Source: Bacteroidota bacterium (GTDB lineage Bacteria > Bacteroidota > Bacteroidia > Bacteroidales > VadinHA17). From it: DNA of 64,000 nucleotides. Both the position numbers and the translations under genes were made by a program. The notes beneath the pieces were generated by a model. It ran no database searches and was not told the origin of the DNA. It was given only the letters and a program-made list of their open reading frames with translations. This document shows, piece by piece, positions 1 to 9,240 of this stretch. Positions within the stretch are counted from its first letter, which is position 1. Each line of letters opens with the position of its first letter. The stretch lies in NCBI GenBank assembly GCA_018262715.1, contig JADFDS010000002.1:1-64000 (forward strand). The letters run 5' to 3'.

Positions 1-1345
1 CATAGGTGATGATCTCCTGGCCGTGATTTGCATCAATAAGTACCTTCAGGAGATCCCGTCCCTTCATCATCTTCCCCACAGTAAAGGGGCTGAGAAGGTT
101 GTAGTTGATCTGGTCGAGCTTCTTCGTGTCCTTGCGCATATCACGTTTCGGCCATTTCTGGGCGTCGCGGATGGTACCCACCGAGCGCAGGTTGATTCCC
201 GGGATCAGCTGTGACTCATAGCTTACCTCGGTAAGGTATGAGAACGGGAAACTTGTTGTGTCAACGTTATGGTAGTGCCGGCCCACCACCAGGGTGAACG
301 GTCCTATTCGCGAGGGCCACAGCACATATGAATCTGATGTGGTCTTCGAGCCTCTCTCCATGATACCCTGGTGTATCGGTCCCAGCTTGTACATATGGTT
401 GCTCTGGTTGGAGCCGCTGCCTGCGTTCATGAATGAGAAGATGCCTGCAATCAGGAGAGTCGATTTGTGATGGGTTACCGTATAGGGTCCTGCAAAGATG
501 GAGCATGCCTCTCCGTGATACCCTCCGCAGTTCGAGAAGAACAGGGAGTTCTCGGCTGAATACTGTTTTGAGAGGGTGCATCCCTGACCGATGAAGCACT
601 TGTCAATGACTGCGGCGTCATTCACCTTTGATCCGGAGCAGATGATGAAGTGATCCATTATCACGTCATTGCCTATGTACACGGGATCCCTGAATGAACT
701 GTTGACGGATCCCTCGGCCAGCCTTGAGACATCCTCTATCACGGCTCCGTTGCCTATCCTGACGTTCTTGATTGTGCCGCAGCCGGCGATGTATGATCCT
801 GAGCCGATTTCGCCGCGGTCTGATTTGACGCTTTCTGCATAGTCATCTATGAGCTTCTCGATCTCGGCGATGGCTGAAGGTCTGTGCCTGTACAGTGTAA
901 TGATATAGGCCATGTGTGATGTCAGCCGGTCCCAGATGGGGACCTCCCTGCCGCCGGTCTCATTGAGAACTGCCACACGGGTTCCGTTTCCGAAAGAGGT
1001 GTGCCCCTCGGTTGAAATATGTCCGCAATTCCTGATAACCACCCCCTCACCGATGTCATAGTTGGCGATAAAGCCTGTGATATCAGTGATAGTGACGTTG
1101 TCAGCTATTGTGCAATTGTGTATGTGTGCGTTTTTTATGCCGTGCATCAGTGGCAGTCCGCATCTTTCGCGGGCCACGCCGTTGAAGAGGCCCAGCCTTA
1201 CGGTACCGGAGAAGGTGACATTCTGAATCCTCTCTGCATTGAACGGATCCTTGACAAATACACTTTCCCATGAGTTGCTCCTGCAGCCTGCTGCCTCGAG
1301 GCCGCGAATTTCTCCTATGCTCAGACTTCTGTAACCGTCAGCCAT
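1..1345 (-). CDS. DUF4954 family protein, left-handed beta-helix (3' part missing at window edge)
   Basis: The reading frame is open from an ATG at 1345 down to the first base, so about 448 codons are present and the C-terminus lies outside the window. The translation is rich in the short Gly/Val/Ile-containing turns of hexapeptide-repeat (left-handed beta-helix) proteins, for example the stretch around NAHIHNCTIADNVTITDI and the VRIGNGAVIEDVS segment. This, with the overall sequence, matches the Bacteroidota family DUF4954, which resembles nucleotidyltransferase/acyltransferase beta-helix domains. It starts 15 bp after the glmS stop on the same strand, so the two are probably co-transcribed, which hints at a role near amino-sugar metabolism. 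The biochemical function is not established; the family call is from recognition, the pathway link is inference. Confidence 0.75.
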   Translation of the reverse strand, partial: MADGYRSLSIGEIRGLEAAGCRSNSWESVFVKDPFNAERIQNVTFSGTVRLGLFNGVARERCGLPLMHGIKNAHIHNCTIADNVTITDITGFIANYDIGEGVVIRNCGHISTEGHTSFGNGTRVAVLNETGGREVPIWDRLTSHMAYIITLYRHRPSAIAEIEKLIDDYAESVKSDRGEIGSGSYIAGCGTIKNVRIGNGAVIEDVSRLAEGSVNSSFRDPVYIGNDVIMDHFIICSGSKVNDAAVIDKCFIGQGCTLSKQYSAENSLFFSNCGGYHGEACSIFAGPYTVTHHKSTLLIAGIFSFMNAGSGSNQSNHMYKLGPIHQGIMERGSKTTSDSYVLWPSRIGPFTLVVGRHYHNVDTTSFPFSYLTEVSYESQLIPGINLRSVGTIRDAQKWPKRDMRKDTKKLDQINYNLLSPFTVGKMMKGRDLLKVLIDANHGQEIITY

Positions 1346-1360
1346 TATTCCCAGCTTTAA

Positions 1361-3199
1361 TTATTCTACAGTAACTGATTTTGCAAGGTTCCTCGGCTGG
1401 TCAACATCGCATCCGCGAAGGACAGCTATATGGTATGAGAGCAGCTGGAGGGGCACCACGGCAAGCACCGGGGCGAAGACTCCGATGGTCTCCGGAACTT
1501 CCATCACATGATCAGCCATGTGGCTTATGACCTGGTCGCCTTCTGTCACAACGGCTATGATCTGGCCCTTGCGGGCCTTGACCTCCTGGATATTGCTGAC
1601 GATCTTGTCGTATGAGTTCTCCTTCGTGGCTACAACCACCACGGGCATATGTTCATCTATCAGGGCAATGGGCCCGTGCTTCATCTCGGCAGCGGGATAG
1701 CCCTCGGCATGTATGTACGAAATTTCCTTGAGCTTGAGGGCGCCTTCCATGGCCACAGGATAGAGCAGGCCCCTTCCAAGGTACAGTGCGTTGGTTGAGT
1801 CCTTGTATATCTTTGCCAGGGCCAGCGCCTTGTCATTCATCTTCAGTGCAATGTCCACCTTGCCGGGCAATGAAGTCAGTTCCTGGATCAGTCCGCGGTA
1901 ACGCACCTCATCAATCAGTCCCTTCCTGTAGCCTATCTCGAAGGCAACCATTGCCAGTGTCACCACCTGGGTGGTAAAAGCTTTCGTTGATGCAACGCCA
2001 ATCTCCGGTCCGGCATGGGTAAAGACGCCGGCGTTGGTCTCACGGGAGATTGATGAGCCCACAACGTTGCAGATGCCAAGCACCAGTGCGCCCCGCTCCT
2101 TTGCAAGCCGGATGGCTGCCAGTGTGTCGGCTGTCTCGCCGCTCTGGCTGATGGCCAGTACAATGTCTCCCTTCTTTATGACCGGATCACGGTACCTGAA
2201 CTCGGAGGCATATTCAACCTCAACGGGTATGCGGCAATATTCCTCGATGATGTATTCTCCCACAAGGCCGGCGTGCCATGATGTGCCGCAGGCCACTATC
2301 AGTACCCTGTCGGCCGTAGCCATTGTGTCAAACACGTTGTGCAGCCCGCCGAGCATGAGACCTGACTGGTTTGGGAGTACCCTTCCCCTGAAGGTGTCAT
2401 GTATAGCCCGCGGCTGCTCGAATATCTCCTTGAGCATGAAATGAGGGAAGCCCTCCTTGTCAATCTCGCCAAGCTTAAGGTCTACCTCCTTTACTTCGGG
2501 TTCAACCCTCTTGTTCCTGATAGCCTTGAGCACCATCTCATCCTTCCTGATCACCGCGAGGTCATCGTCGTTGAGATAGATTACCCGCTGGGTATGCTCG
2601 ACAATGGGAGTGGCATCGGAGGCAATGAAGTTCTCACCGTCACCCACACCTATCACCAGTGGTGAGCCCAGCCTTGCGGCGAAGAGTTTGCCGGGTTCAT
2701 CACGGCAGTAGACGGCAATGCCGTATGTTCCCTCCACCTTGTTCAGGGCCATGATTATAGCCTGCTCAGCCGAGAGATCACCCTCAAGGTAGAGATGCTC
2801 CATAAGGTTGGCAAGCACCTCCGTGTCAGTCTGACTGGTAAAACTCACATCACGGCTCTCAAGATGCTTCTTGATCCGTGCATAGTTCTCGATAATACCG
2901 TTGTGGACCACTATGAAATGACCCCTGCAGGAGACCTGAGGATGAGCGTTTATCTCGTTGGGCTCACCGTGGGTGGCCCACCTGGTATGCCCCATGGCGA
3001 TGGAGCCGTCGAAATCCTTGTTGCGCACCATCTCCTCAAGCTCGCGGACCCTCCCCGCACACTTGAATATCTCTGTTCTTTCGCCATTGCTGATGGCAAT
3101 CCCGGCTGAGTCATAACCCCTGTACTCCAGCCTTTTAAGTCCGTTTATAACAATATCACGGGCAGGACGGGATCCTATGTATCCTACAATTCCACACAT
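1361..3199 (-). CDS. glmS: Glutamine--fructose-6-phosphate aminotransferase (isomerizing)
   Basis: This enzyme makes glucosamine-6-phosphate from fructose-6-phosphate and glutamine, the entry step to UDP-GlcNAc for peptidoglycan and lipopolysaccharide. The protein has 612 residues, the normal length. It begins MCGIVGYIG, with the catalytic Cys2 exposed after Met removal, followed by an N-terminal class II glutamine amidotransferase domain (about residues 1-220) with the HTRWATHG motif. Two SIS sugar-isomerase domains follow, with CGTSWHAG and SQSGETADT in the first. The C-terminus ends in the usual LAKSVTVE. It lies 23 bp after the DUF4270 gene and 15 bp before the DUF4954 gene, in one direction. 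I found no glmS ribozyme upstream. Confidence 0.97.
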   Translation of the reverse strand: MCGIVGYIGSRPARDIVINGLKRLEYRGYDSAGIAISNGERTEIFKCAGRVRELEEMVRNKDFDGSIAMGHTRWATHGEPNEINAHPQVSCRGHFIVVHNGIIENYARIKKHLESRDVSFTSQTDTEVLANLMEHLYLEGDLSAEQAIIMALNKVEGTYGIAVYCRDEPGKLFAARLGSPLVIGVGDGENFIASDATPIVEHTQRVIYLNDDDLAVIRKDEMVLKAIRNKRVEPEVKEVDLKLGEIDKEGFPHFMLKEIFEQPRAIHDTFRGRVLPNQSGLMLGGLHNVFDTMATADRVLIVACGTSWHAGLVGEYIIEEYCRIPVEVEYASEFRYRDPVIKKGDIVLAISQSGETADTLAAIRLAKERGALVLGICNVVGSSISRETNAGVFTHAGPEIGVASTKAFTTQVVTLAMVAFEIGYRKGLIDEVRYRGLIQELTSLPGKVDIALKMNDKALALAKIYKDSTNALYLGRGLLYPVAMEGALKLKEISYIHAEGYPAAEMKHGPIALIDEHMPVVVVATKENSYDKIVSNIQEVKARKGQIIAVVTEGDQVISHMADHVMEVPETIGVFAPVLAVVPLQLLSYHIAVLRGCDVDQPRNLAKSVTVE

Positions 3200-3222
3200 A
3201 AAGAAAAACTAAATATTAGAAC

Positions 3223-4551
3223 TCAATATATCGTGTAAGCAAACTCCAGCTTAAATGCCGGCTCGTTTGCGTTAGCCCTGAAGATAGCATTCCGGGTTAC
3301 GGTGAGAGGAAGAAAGAGTTCCACGGATGGTTCTTCTATCTCGCCGTTGAGGTATTTCTGGACGAAGGTGGTAATATTGAAGAGGTAGTAGTCATTGTCA
3401 CTGTAATATGTGCCATCCATAAAGCTGATATCATGCATATAGTCCGGGATGACCCGGGCCTTTCCGTCGGCGTCGCGGTAGCGGACATAAACCCTCTGCG
3501 GCATGTTCTTGTCAACCAGGGTTTCGCCGTCAAGAATTACCGGGGCAATGATTCTTGCCTTGTTAACCGCAAGGTTAGCAACATCCCTGAATGGTTCGAG
3601 AGTCGGCATGTCAAGCTTTACGTATACCCCATGGTATGACTGAAGGTAGGCGGCAGTGTCAGCCACGAGGTCATTGACATGAAGTATCTGTTTGGCGGGG
3701 TCTCCTTTTGAGCGGTCATGGGTGAACCTGTTATAGTTCACAGCCCTGGGAGTAGCCACAAATGAATAAGTGTATCTGAGTGTGTCAGATTTATAGAAGA
3801 TGGTTATACCCAGCGGGTCAATGGTGGCTCCCTGGGATGCATCCATTACAACCAAAACCGGATTGGGTGAGCTTTTCATCATGCAATAGAGTCCCTTGAA
3901 ATAATCCTCGTAGAACGGAACTCCGGCGGATAGTTTGGTGGTATCTCTAAGCAGGTATTCACCAACCGAATTATCGAGTTTCACCCTGAATGATTCTCCG
4001 GCTTTCATTTTGGGAAGAAAGTATTCGCCGAGAAATCTGATTGTGTCAGGGTCCTGTCCTGAATAGTATTCATCGGGGTCAGTGAGCCTGGTCCCGGTTT
4101 CGCAGAGGCGTATCCGGTGGACTGATGTGGAATCATCACCCGAAACACCCGAAGGTAACATGGTCAGCAGAACGGAGTCGATAACATAAGGTTTGGCCGG
4201 CCACTTGCCGACGAGCCTGAGCTGCGTCACGAAGTCACAGTATGTGTTTCCGAAATACTCATCATTGATTGACCCGATGATCATCGTTGTGTTGTCGCTC
4301 GAGACGGAGAGTTCGTCATACATGGTATATGCCTTAATGGCGACGGTATCGGTTGATCCTATTTCTATGAAGTCGCTGTCAGGCAGCAGACCGATGCCGA
4401 TTTTGACGGGGTCCTGTGAACACGACAGCAATGCTGCTGTGAGCAGGACGGAGAGGGTCAGTATGAGTGAAGGCGCTCCCTTGCGGGTATTGCCGGGTTT
4501 GTTATTTTGCAGATTCCAGAAGGAGTTTGTCATAAAAGTCATTGTATGCAT
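3223..4551 (-). CDS. DUF4270 family lipoprotein
   Basis: The protein has about 442 residues with a hydrophobic leader (LILTLSVLLTAALLSC) ending in a lipobox whose Cys would be lipidated, so it is a predicted surface or periplasmic lipoprotein. The mature start, with its IGLLPDSDF motif followed by TDTVAIKAYT, is typical of Bacteroidota DUF4270 proteins. The function of that family is unknown to me. Three ATGs (4551, 4542, 4533) could be the start; all overlap the 3' end of the upstream starch-synthase-like gene by 30-50 bp, and the first is given here. The overlap implies translational coupling with that gene, and glmS follows 23 bp later. Confidence 0.8.
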   Translation of the reverse strand: MHTMTFMTNSFWNLQNNKPGNTRKGAPSLILTLSVLLTAALLSCSQDPVKIGIGLLPDSDFIEIGSTDTVAIKAYTMYDELSVSSDNTTMIIGSINDEYFGNTYCDFVTQLRLVGKWPAKPYVIDSVLLTMLPSGVSGDDSTSVHRIRLCETGTRLTDPDEYYSGQDPDTIRFLGEYFLPKMKAGESFRVKLDNSVGEYLLRDTTKLSAGVPFYEDYFKGLYCMMKSSPNPVLVVMDASQGATIDPLGITIFYKSDTLRYTYSFVATPRAVNYNRFTHDRSKGDPAKQILHVNDLVADTAAYLQSYHGVYVKLDMPTLEPFRDVANLAVNKARIIAPVILDGETLVDKNMPQRVYVRYRDADGKARVIPDYMHDISFMDGTYYSDNDYYLFNITTFVQKYLNGEIEEPSVELFLPLTVTRNAIFRANANEPAFKLEFAYTIY

Positions 4552-5323
4552 CTATATAATTCTCCTCTCCCTGGTACTCAAGCAGAGGCTTTCCCATGGC
4601 AGTGATCCTTTTCTTTACCTGTTCGTCAATCTTCTCGCACCCGAAAATAATTCCGTCAGAGTTCTCGGCGGCAAGGGCCGTCAGGTTGAGAAAATCAGCG
4701 CTTCCTTTTATAGACTTGAGAGTGCCGGTATCAATCCCGTCTGCCAGTAGCTTTTCGGACAGAGAAGATTTTAACGGCTTTTTAAATCCGTTATTGTAAA
4801 TCGAATAGACTGATTTGACCTTGCTGAATACCGGGTCATCGGAATAGAGTTTCCTGAGATAGAGGGGCACCAGGGATGCGAGCCAGCCGTGGACGTGCAC
4901 TATGTCAGGGCTCCAGCGCAGTTTTCTTACCGTTTCAATAACTCCACGGGCAAAGAAAATAGCTCTTTCGTCATTGTCTTCGTACTCATTGCCTGCGGCA
5001 TCAGCCACAGTATGCTTGCGCTGAAAATAATCATCATTGTCAATGAAGTACACCTGCATCCGGGCACTCTGAATGGAGGCTACTTTAATAATAAGAGGAT
5101 GGTCGGTGTCATCAATGATCAGGTTCATCCCGGAGAGGCGGATTACCTCATGCAACTGGTTTCTTCTCTCATTGATTGAGCCATATCGGGGCATGAATGT
5201 ACGTATCTCCTTCCCCCGTTCCTGTATGCCCTGCGGCAGATCACGGCTGATCTTTGAAAGCTTCGTTTCACCGAGATAGGGCATAATCTCCTGTGAAACA
5301 AACAATACCCTTCTGCTCTCCAT
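4502..5323 (-). CDS. Starch/glycogen synthase N-terminal domain-like protein (GT5-like, half length)
   Basis: The start (RRVLFVSQEIMPYL) and the HGWLASLVPLYLRK segment resemble the N-terminal Rossmann domain of GT5 starch/glycogen synthases. The protein has only 273 residues against roughly 480 for GlgA, so the C-terminal nucleotide-sugar domain is absent. The ADP-glucose-binding KTGG motif of GlgA is replaced by ETKLSKIS. It is therefore probably not a working glycogen synthase. A single-domain protein of this type beside DUF4270 and divergent from panC is, as I recall, a conserved arrangement in the phylum. Its role is unknown. The gene overlaps the DUF4270 gene by about 50 bp. Confidence 0.75.
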   Translation of the reverse strand: MESRRVLFVSQEIMPYLGETKLSKISRDLPQGIQERGKEIRTFMPRYGSINERRNQLHEVIRLSGMNLIIDDTDHPLIIKVASIQSARMQVYFIDNDDYFQRKHTVADAAGNEYEDNDERAIFFARGVIETVRKLRWSPDIVHVHGWLASLVPLYLRKLYSDDPVFSKVKSVYSIYNNGFKKPLKSSLSEKLLADGIDTGTLKSIKGSADFLNLTALAAENSDGIIFGCEKIDEQVKKRITAMGKPLLEYQGEENYIDAYNDFYDKLLLESAK

Positions 5324-5360
5324 TAATACCTCCCGATATACCTAAGGATTTATCAAAGTG

Positions 5361-5368
5361 CAAAGATA
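5361..5368 (-). promoter_or_regulatory. Candidate -7 promoter element upstream of the GT5-like gene
   Basis: On the minus strand this reads TATCTTTG, an exact match to the Bacteroidota -7 consensus TAnnTTTG, 38 bp upstream of the ATG at 5323. No clear TTTG is found 19-21 bp further upstream, so only half of the promoter is supported. Confidence 0.4.
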
Positions 5369-5498
5369 ATAAAAAAAACTCAATTAATTTCCAAGCTTAG
5401 AGACAACGGGTTACTGACAAAAATGGTGTTATTTTGCAGTACCGGACACTATCGGGGTGCCGGAAAACGATCCGGCGTTCAGACAAAAAGCATTAATT

Positions 5499-6356
5499 AT
5501 GAAAGTACTGACAACTGCCAAGGAAGTAAGGGAACACTACAGGATCAGCGTCCTGCGCAACCCGGGCTTCGTGCCTACCATGGGCGCACTCCATGAGGGT
5601 CATCTTTCACTGGTGGCAAGAGCAGCGGAGAGATGCCGTATGGTGGCCGTGAGTATATTCGTCAATCCCACCCAGTTCAATGACCCGCAGGACCTGCTCA
5701 AATATCCCAGGACCCTCGACGCCGACCTGGAGATGCTCTCAGGCCATCTCAGGGAAAATGACTTTGTCTTCGTGCCGTCAGTGGAGGAGATCTACCCGGA
5801 GCCGGATACACGCCGGTTCGACTTCGGTGAACTGGAGAGGGTGATGGAGGGCGTTCACAGGCCCGGCCATTTCAACGGCGTAGCCCAGGTGGTCTCACGG
5901 CTCTTTGACATTATCAGGCCGTCATACGCCTTTTTCGGGCAGAAGGACTTCCAGCAGCTGACCATCATCAGGGAGCTAGCACGGCGCGATTATCCGAAAG
6001 TTGAAATCATCGCCTGCCCCATTGTCAGGGAACATGACGGGCTGGCCATGAGCAGCCGCAACCGCAGGCTCCTGACACAGCACCGCGAGAAAGCCGGCGA
6101 AATATACCGTACCCTGATCGCTGCAGCAGCCATGATCTCTGACTATGAAATAAATGAGATCAGGGAGTTCGTGGCTGACCGCATAAACATGATCCCTGAC
6201 TTCAGGCTTGAGTACTTCGAGATAGTGGAGGAAGGCACACTGAAACCGGTTCATTCGGTTATTGAAATGTCACCGGAAAAGAAATATTTCGGGTGCATTG
6301 CCCTGTGGGCCGGAGAAATAAGACTGATTGACAATATTGAGATAGGATTGCGGTAA
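5499..6356 (+). CDS. panC: Pantothenate synthetase (pantoate--beta-alanine ligase)
   Basis: This enzyme condenses pantoate and beta-alanine with ATP to give pantothenate, for coenzyme A. Starting at the ATG at 5499 ([10 protein letters not shown]) gives 285 residues, the usual size; an ATG 42 bp earlier would add an unusual tail. The cytidylyltransferase-superfamily HxGH motif is at residues 32-35 ([13 protein letters not shown]), with [17 protein letters not shown] and the nucleotide-binding MSSRNRRL later. panD follows with its own promoter candidate, so the two may be controlled partly separately. It is transcribed divergently from the GT5-like gene. Confidence 0.97.
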   Translation: MKVLTTAKEVREHYRISVLRNPGFVPTMGALHEGHLSLVARAAERCRMVAVSIFVNPTQFNDPQDLLKYPRTLDADLEMLSGHLRENDFVFVPSVEEIYPEPDTRRFDFGELERVMEGVHRPGHFNGVAQVVSRLFDIIRPSYAFFGQKDFQQLTIIRELARRDYPKVEIIACPIVREHDGLAMSSRNRRLLTQHREKAGEIYRTLIAAAAMISDYEINEIREFVADRINMIPDFRLEYFEIVEEGTLKPVHSVIEMSPEKKYFGCIALWAGEIRLIDNIEIGLR

Positions 6357-6377
6357 ATCAAAGGATAATTATCTTTG
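6347..6377 (+). promoter_or_regulatory. Candidate Bacteroidota-type promoter for panD
   Basis: TTG at 6348-6350 is followed after exactly 19 bp by TATCTTTG at 6370-6377, a full match to the TAnnTTTG -7 element. It straddles the panC stop codon and would give a leader of about 20-25 nt before the panD ATG at 6407. Confidence 0.6.
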
Positions 6378-6406
6378 CACCTTCAGAAAACAATCTGGTT
6401 CATAAA

Positions 6407-6757
6407 ATGACAATAGAAGTACTCAAATCAAAAATACATAATGTCACCGTCACCGGTGCTGACCTCAACTACGTGGGCAGCGTCACCATCGATGAAGACC
6501 TGATGGATGCCGCCGGCCTTCTTGAACATGAAAAGGTCCACGTGCTGGACAGGAACAACGGAGAGAGGCTTGTAACATACGTTATCAGGGGACAGAGAGG
6601 GTCAGGCGAGATATGCCTTAACGGCCCTGCTGCAAGAAAGATTGAAGTTGGCGACGTGGTTATCATTATGGCATTTGCAAACATGACTCCGGAAGAGGCC
6701 CGCTCATTTGTGCCCCGGATTATTTTTCCCGATACAGCCACCAACAAAATTATCTGA
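6407..6757 (+). CDS. panD: Aspartate 1-decarboxylase
   Basis: This pyruvoyl-dependent enzyme makes beta-alanine from aspartate, feeding the PanC reaction. The 116-residue length is typical. The autocleavage site Gly24-Ser25 is present in YVGSVTID; Ser25 becomes the pyruvoyl group. Lys9 and Tyr58, both important in the E. coli enzyme, are at the same positions. It lies 50 bp after panC. Its TGA stop is in frame with, and one codon before, the TTG start of the next gene. Confidence 0.97.
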   Translation: MTIEVLKSKIHNVTVTGADLNYVGSVTIDEDLMDAAGLLEHEKVHVLDRNNGERLVTYVIRGQRGSGEICLNGPAARKIEVGDVVIIMAFANMTPEEARSFVPRIIFPDTATNKII

Positions 6758-6760
6758 CAC

Positions 6761-7798
6761 TTGAATAACGGCTTTAAGCAATTCCTGAAGGCAGTATTGT
6801 TCCTGTCACTGGCTGCCCTGCTGCTATGGCTGTCATTCAGGGGCATCAAGCTTGGTGATCTGTGGGCTGTGCTCCGCAATGCCAACTACTGGTGGCTGAT
6901 ACCTGCCGTAGCATTCTCGTTTCTCAGTTTCATCATCAGGGCCCGGCGCTGGATACTGCTCATCGAGCCGCTGGGTCACACTCCGACCCTTGCCCACTCA
7001 AGTCATGCGGTAATTACCGGTTATTTCGCAAACATGATCTTCCCCAGGCTTGGAGAGGTTACAAAGTGCGCCGCCCTCTCCCGCAAGGAAAACATCCCGT
7101 TTGACAAGCTTGTGGGGACGATGCTGGTTGAACGGACAATAGACATTCTGACGGTGCTGGTAATACTTGGCGCCGTTCTTGCCGCGGGAAGCACCGCCAC
7201 GGGAAGCTTCCTCTCCGAGAATGTATTTATGCCGGCTGAAAGGAAGATATCGTCATCCATCGGATCAACCACCGTAATTACACTGATCGTGGTGTTCCTT
7301 GCAGTGACAGCCGTGGTTATGTTCTTCACCCTCCGGGAAAGGCTGTCGGTCAGGCCATTGTTCAAAAAGATGTACTCCTTCTCTGACGGGTTGTTTTCAG
7401 GGCTCAAATCAATCGTCAGGCTTAAGCGCAGGTGGGAGTTCCTTATTATGACAATTTTGCTCTGGATCTGTTATTTCTTCATGTCATACTTTCCCCTGCT
7501 CTGTCTTGAATCAACATCGCACCTGGGCATAGGAGCCACAATGTTCATCCTGGTCATTGGCAGTTTCGGCATGGCCGCACCCGTTCAGAGCGGACTGGGA
7601 GCTTATCACTGGATTATTTCCCGCGGGCTCCTCGTGGCATACGCAATTCCCCTCGAGGAGGGGCTCGCCTACGCCACGCTCGAGCATGAGTCACAGATGA
7701 TTCTCATTGCCATCACCGGCGCCATTTCGCTTTATGCGCTCTTTGGCAGGAAGGGAGGAAAGGTGCTCTCCTCGGTGGTCACTGAAAACAAGGGCTGA
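6761..7798 (+). CDS. Flippase-like membrane protein (lysylphosphatidylglycerol synthase TM region/UPF0104 family)
   Basis: The protein has 345 residues and about eight hydrophobic segments, the layout of the UPF0104/AglD-like family related to the membrane half of MprF. The family is linked to lipid or glycan export, but the substrate here is unknown. The conserved region FIIRARRWILLIEPLG and the segment ANMIFPRLGEV, followed later by VERTIDIL, fit this family. The start is TTG at 6761: an in-frame stop (the panD TGA) lies one codon upstream and the next in-frame ATG is deep inside the protein. The 3-bp gap to panD implies co-transcription. Confidence 0.8.
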   Translation: MNNGFKQFLKAVLFLSLAALLLWLSFRGIKLGDLWAVLRNANYWWLIPAVAFSFLSFIIRARRWILLIEPLGHTPTLAHSSHAVITGYFANMIFPRLGEVTKCAALSRKENIPFDKLVGTMLVERTIDILTVLVILGAVLAAGSTATGSFLSENVFMPAERKISSSIGSTTVITLIVVFLAVTAVVMFFTLRERLSVRPLFKKMYSFSDGLFSGLKSIVRLKRRWEFLIMTILLWICYFFMSYFPLLCLESTSHLGIGATMFILVIGSFGMAAPVQSGLGAYHWIISRGLLVAYAIPLEEGLAYATLEHESQMILIAITGAISLYALFGRKGGKVLSSVVTENKG

Positions 7799-7843
7799 TA
7801 CCTTTTCTTTTAGTAAATTTGGCTGTTGCATATTCCTTTTCCC

Positions 7844-9196
7844 ATGGCGAAGAATAAATCTGTCTATGTGTGCCAGAACTGCGGCGCAGAGTCACCCAAA
7901 TGGATAGGACACTGTCCCTCATGCCACGAGTGGAACAGCTACCGCGAAGAGATAGTCACCGCTGCACCGCCCGCAGCGCCCGGAAGGGATGCCGTACGGC
8001 GAAAACCGGAGCTCCTGTCAGGGATAGAGGCGAACGAGAATGACCGGATAACATCGGGCATCGGGGAGGTAGACCGGATCCTCGGAGGCGGGATGGTGAA
8101 AGGCTCACTGATACTCATGGGCGGTGAACCCGGTATCGGCAAATCGACCCTTGCGCTTCAGATAGCGCTGGCCACGCCGGGAAGGACGGTACTGTACGTA
8201 TCCGGCGAAGAGAGCGAGGGACAGGTCAAGCTCAGGGCAAAACGGCTTGACGGGAAAAATGACAGGTGTTTCATCTACAATGAGACTGAACCCGAGAGTG
8301 TCCTGACCCAGACAGGTGCAATCAAACCCGAATTGCTGATCATTGATTCAATACAGACACTGAGCTCTTCGATGCTCGAGTCATCAGCCGGGTCTGTCAC
8401 ACAGGTCAGGGAGTGTGCGGCTATGATGCTTCGCTATGCCAAGGAGTCAGGTGTGCCCGTGATACTGATAGGCCATATAACAAAGGATGGCACCCTGGCC
8501 GGTCCGAAGGTTCTGGAGCATATCGTCGACGTGGTTCTGCAGTTCGAGGGAGACGGAAACTATGTCTTCCGTATTCTCAGACCTGTGAAGAACCGTTTCG
8601 GGTCAACGGCCGAGATAGGGATCTTCGAGATGGGATCAAAGGGCCTGCGCGAGGTTACCGACCCCTCGGAGCTGTTCATCCGCCGTGACCGTGATCCGGC
8701 CAGCGGGGTGACCATTGCCGCCACCGTAGACGGGGTGAGACCATTCATGATTGAGACCCAGTCACTGGTTAGCAGCGCCGTCTACGGCACACCGCAGCGA
8801 AGCTCCACCGGCTTTGACACCAGGAGGCTGAACATGCTGCTTGCCGTGCTTGAGAAGAGAGCCGGGTTCAGGCTGGGGGTGAAGGATGTTTTCCTGAATA
8901 TCGCAGGCGGACTGAAGGTAAGTGATCCGGCTATTGACCTGGCCGTGGCCGCAGCCGTGCTCTCATCAAACCTCGATGCGCCGGTTGACCATCACACCGC
9001 CTTTGCCGCCGAGGTGGGCCTCTCGGGAGAGGTAAGACCGGTTGCTAGGATTGAACAGCGCATTATGGAAGCCGCCAGGATGGGATTCACTGAGATGGTC
9101 ATCTCCGGATTTCACCGCGATGTAAAGGATGTGCCCGGCCTGAAAATATCGAAAGTTTACAAGATCGAGGGGCTGGTCAGACTGCTCTTCTCCTGA
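7844..9196 (+). CDS. radA: DNA repair protein RadA
   Basis: RadA is a RecA-like ATPase that helps branch migration during recombination. From the ATG at 7844 (MAKNKSVYVCQNCG) the protein has 450 residues, the usual length. The four-Cys zinc finger is at C10, C13, C24 and C27. The Walker A motif GGEPGIGKST spans residues 93-102, the RadA-specific KNRFG motif follows near residue 245, and a Lon-like domain ends the protein. An ATG 18 bp earlier is possible but adds residues before the conserved start. A perfect -7-like TAAATTTG occurs at 7814-7821, so the gene may have its own promoter, though no -33 element is clear. Confidence 0.96.
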   Translation: MAKNKSVYVCQNCGAESPKWIGHCPSCHEWNSYREEIVTAAPPAAPGRDAVRRKPELLSGIEANENDRITSGIGEVDRILGGGMVKGSLILMGGEPGIGKSTLALQIALATPGRTVLYVSGEESEGQVKLRAKRLDGKNDRCFIYNETEPESVLTQTGAIKPELLIIDSIQTLSSSMLESSAGSVTQVRECAAMMLRYAKESGVPVILIGHITKDGTLAGPKVLEHIVDVVLQFEGDGNYVFRILRPVKNRFGSTAEIGIFEMGSKGLREVTDPSELFIRRDRDPASGVTIAATVDGVRPFMIETQSLVSSAVYGTPQRSSTGFDTRRLNMLLAVLEKRAGFRLGVKDVFLNIAGGLKVSDPAIDLAVAAAVLSSNLDAPVDHHTAFAAEVGLSGEVRPVARIEQRIMEAARMGFTEMVISGFHRDVKDVPGLKISKVYKIEGLVRLLFS

Positions 9197-9240
9197 ATTG
9201 TCAGTCGTGCAGACCGTCTCCTCCGTCCGCGCCTCAAACC

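Noticed and set aside
3200-3222. glmS ribozyme upstream of glmS
   Set aside because: Only 23 bp separate glmS from the previous gene, too short for the ribozyme, and the upstream region is coding.
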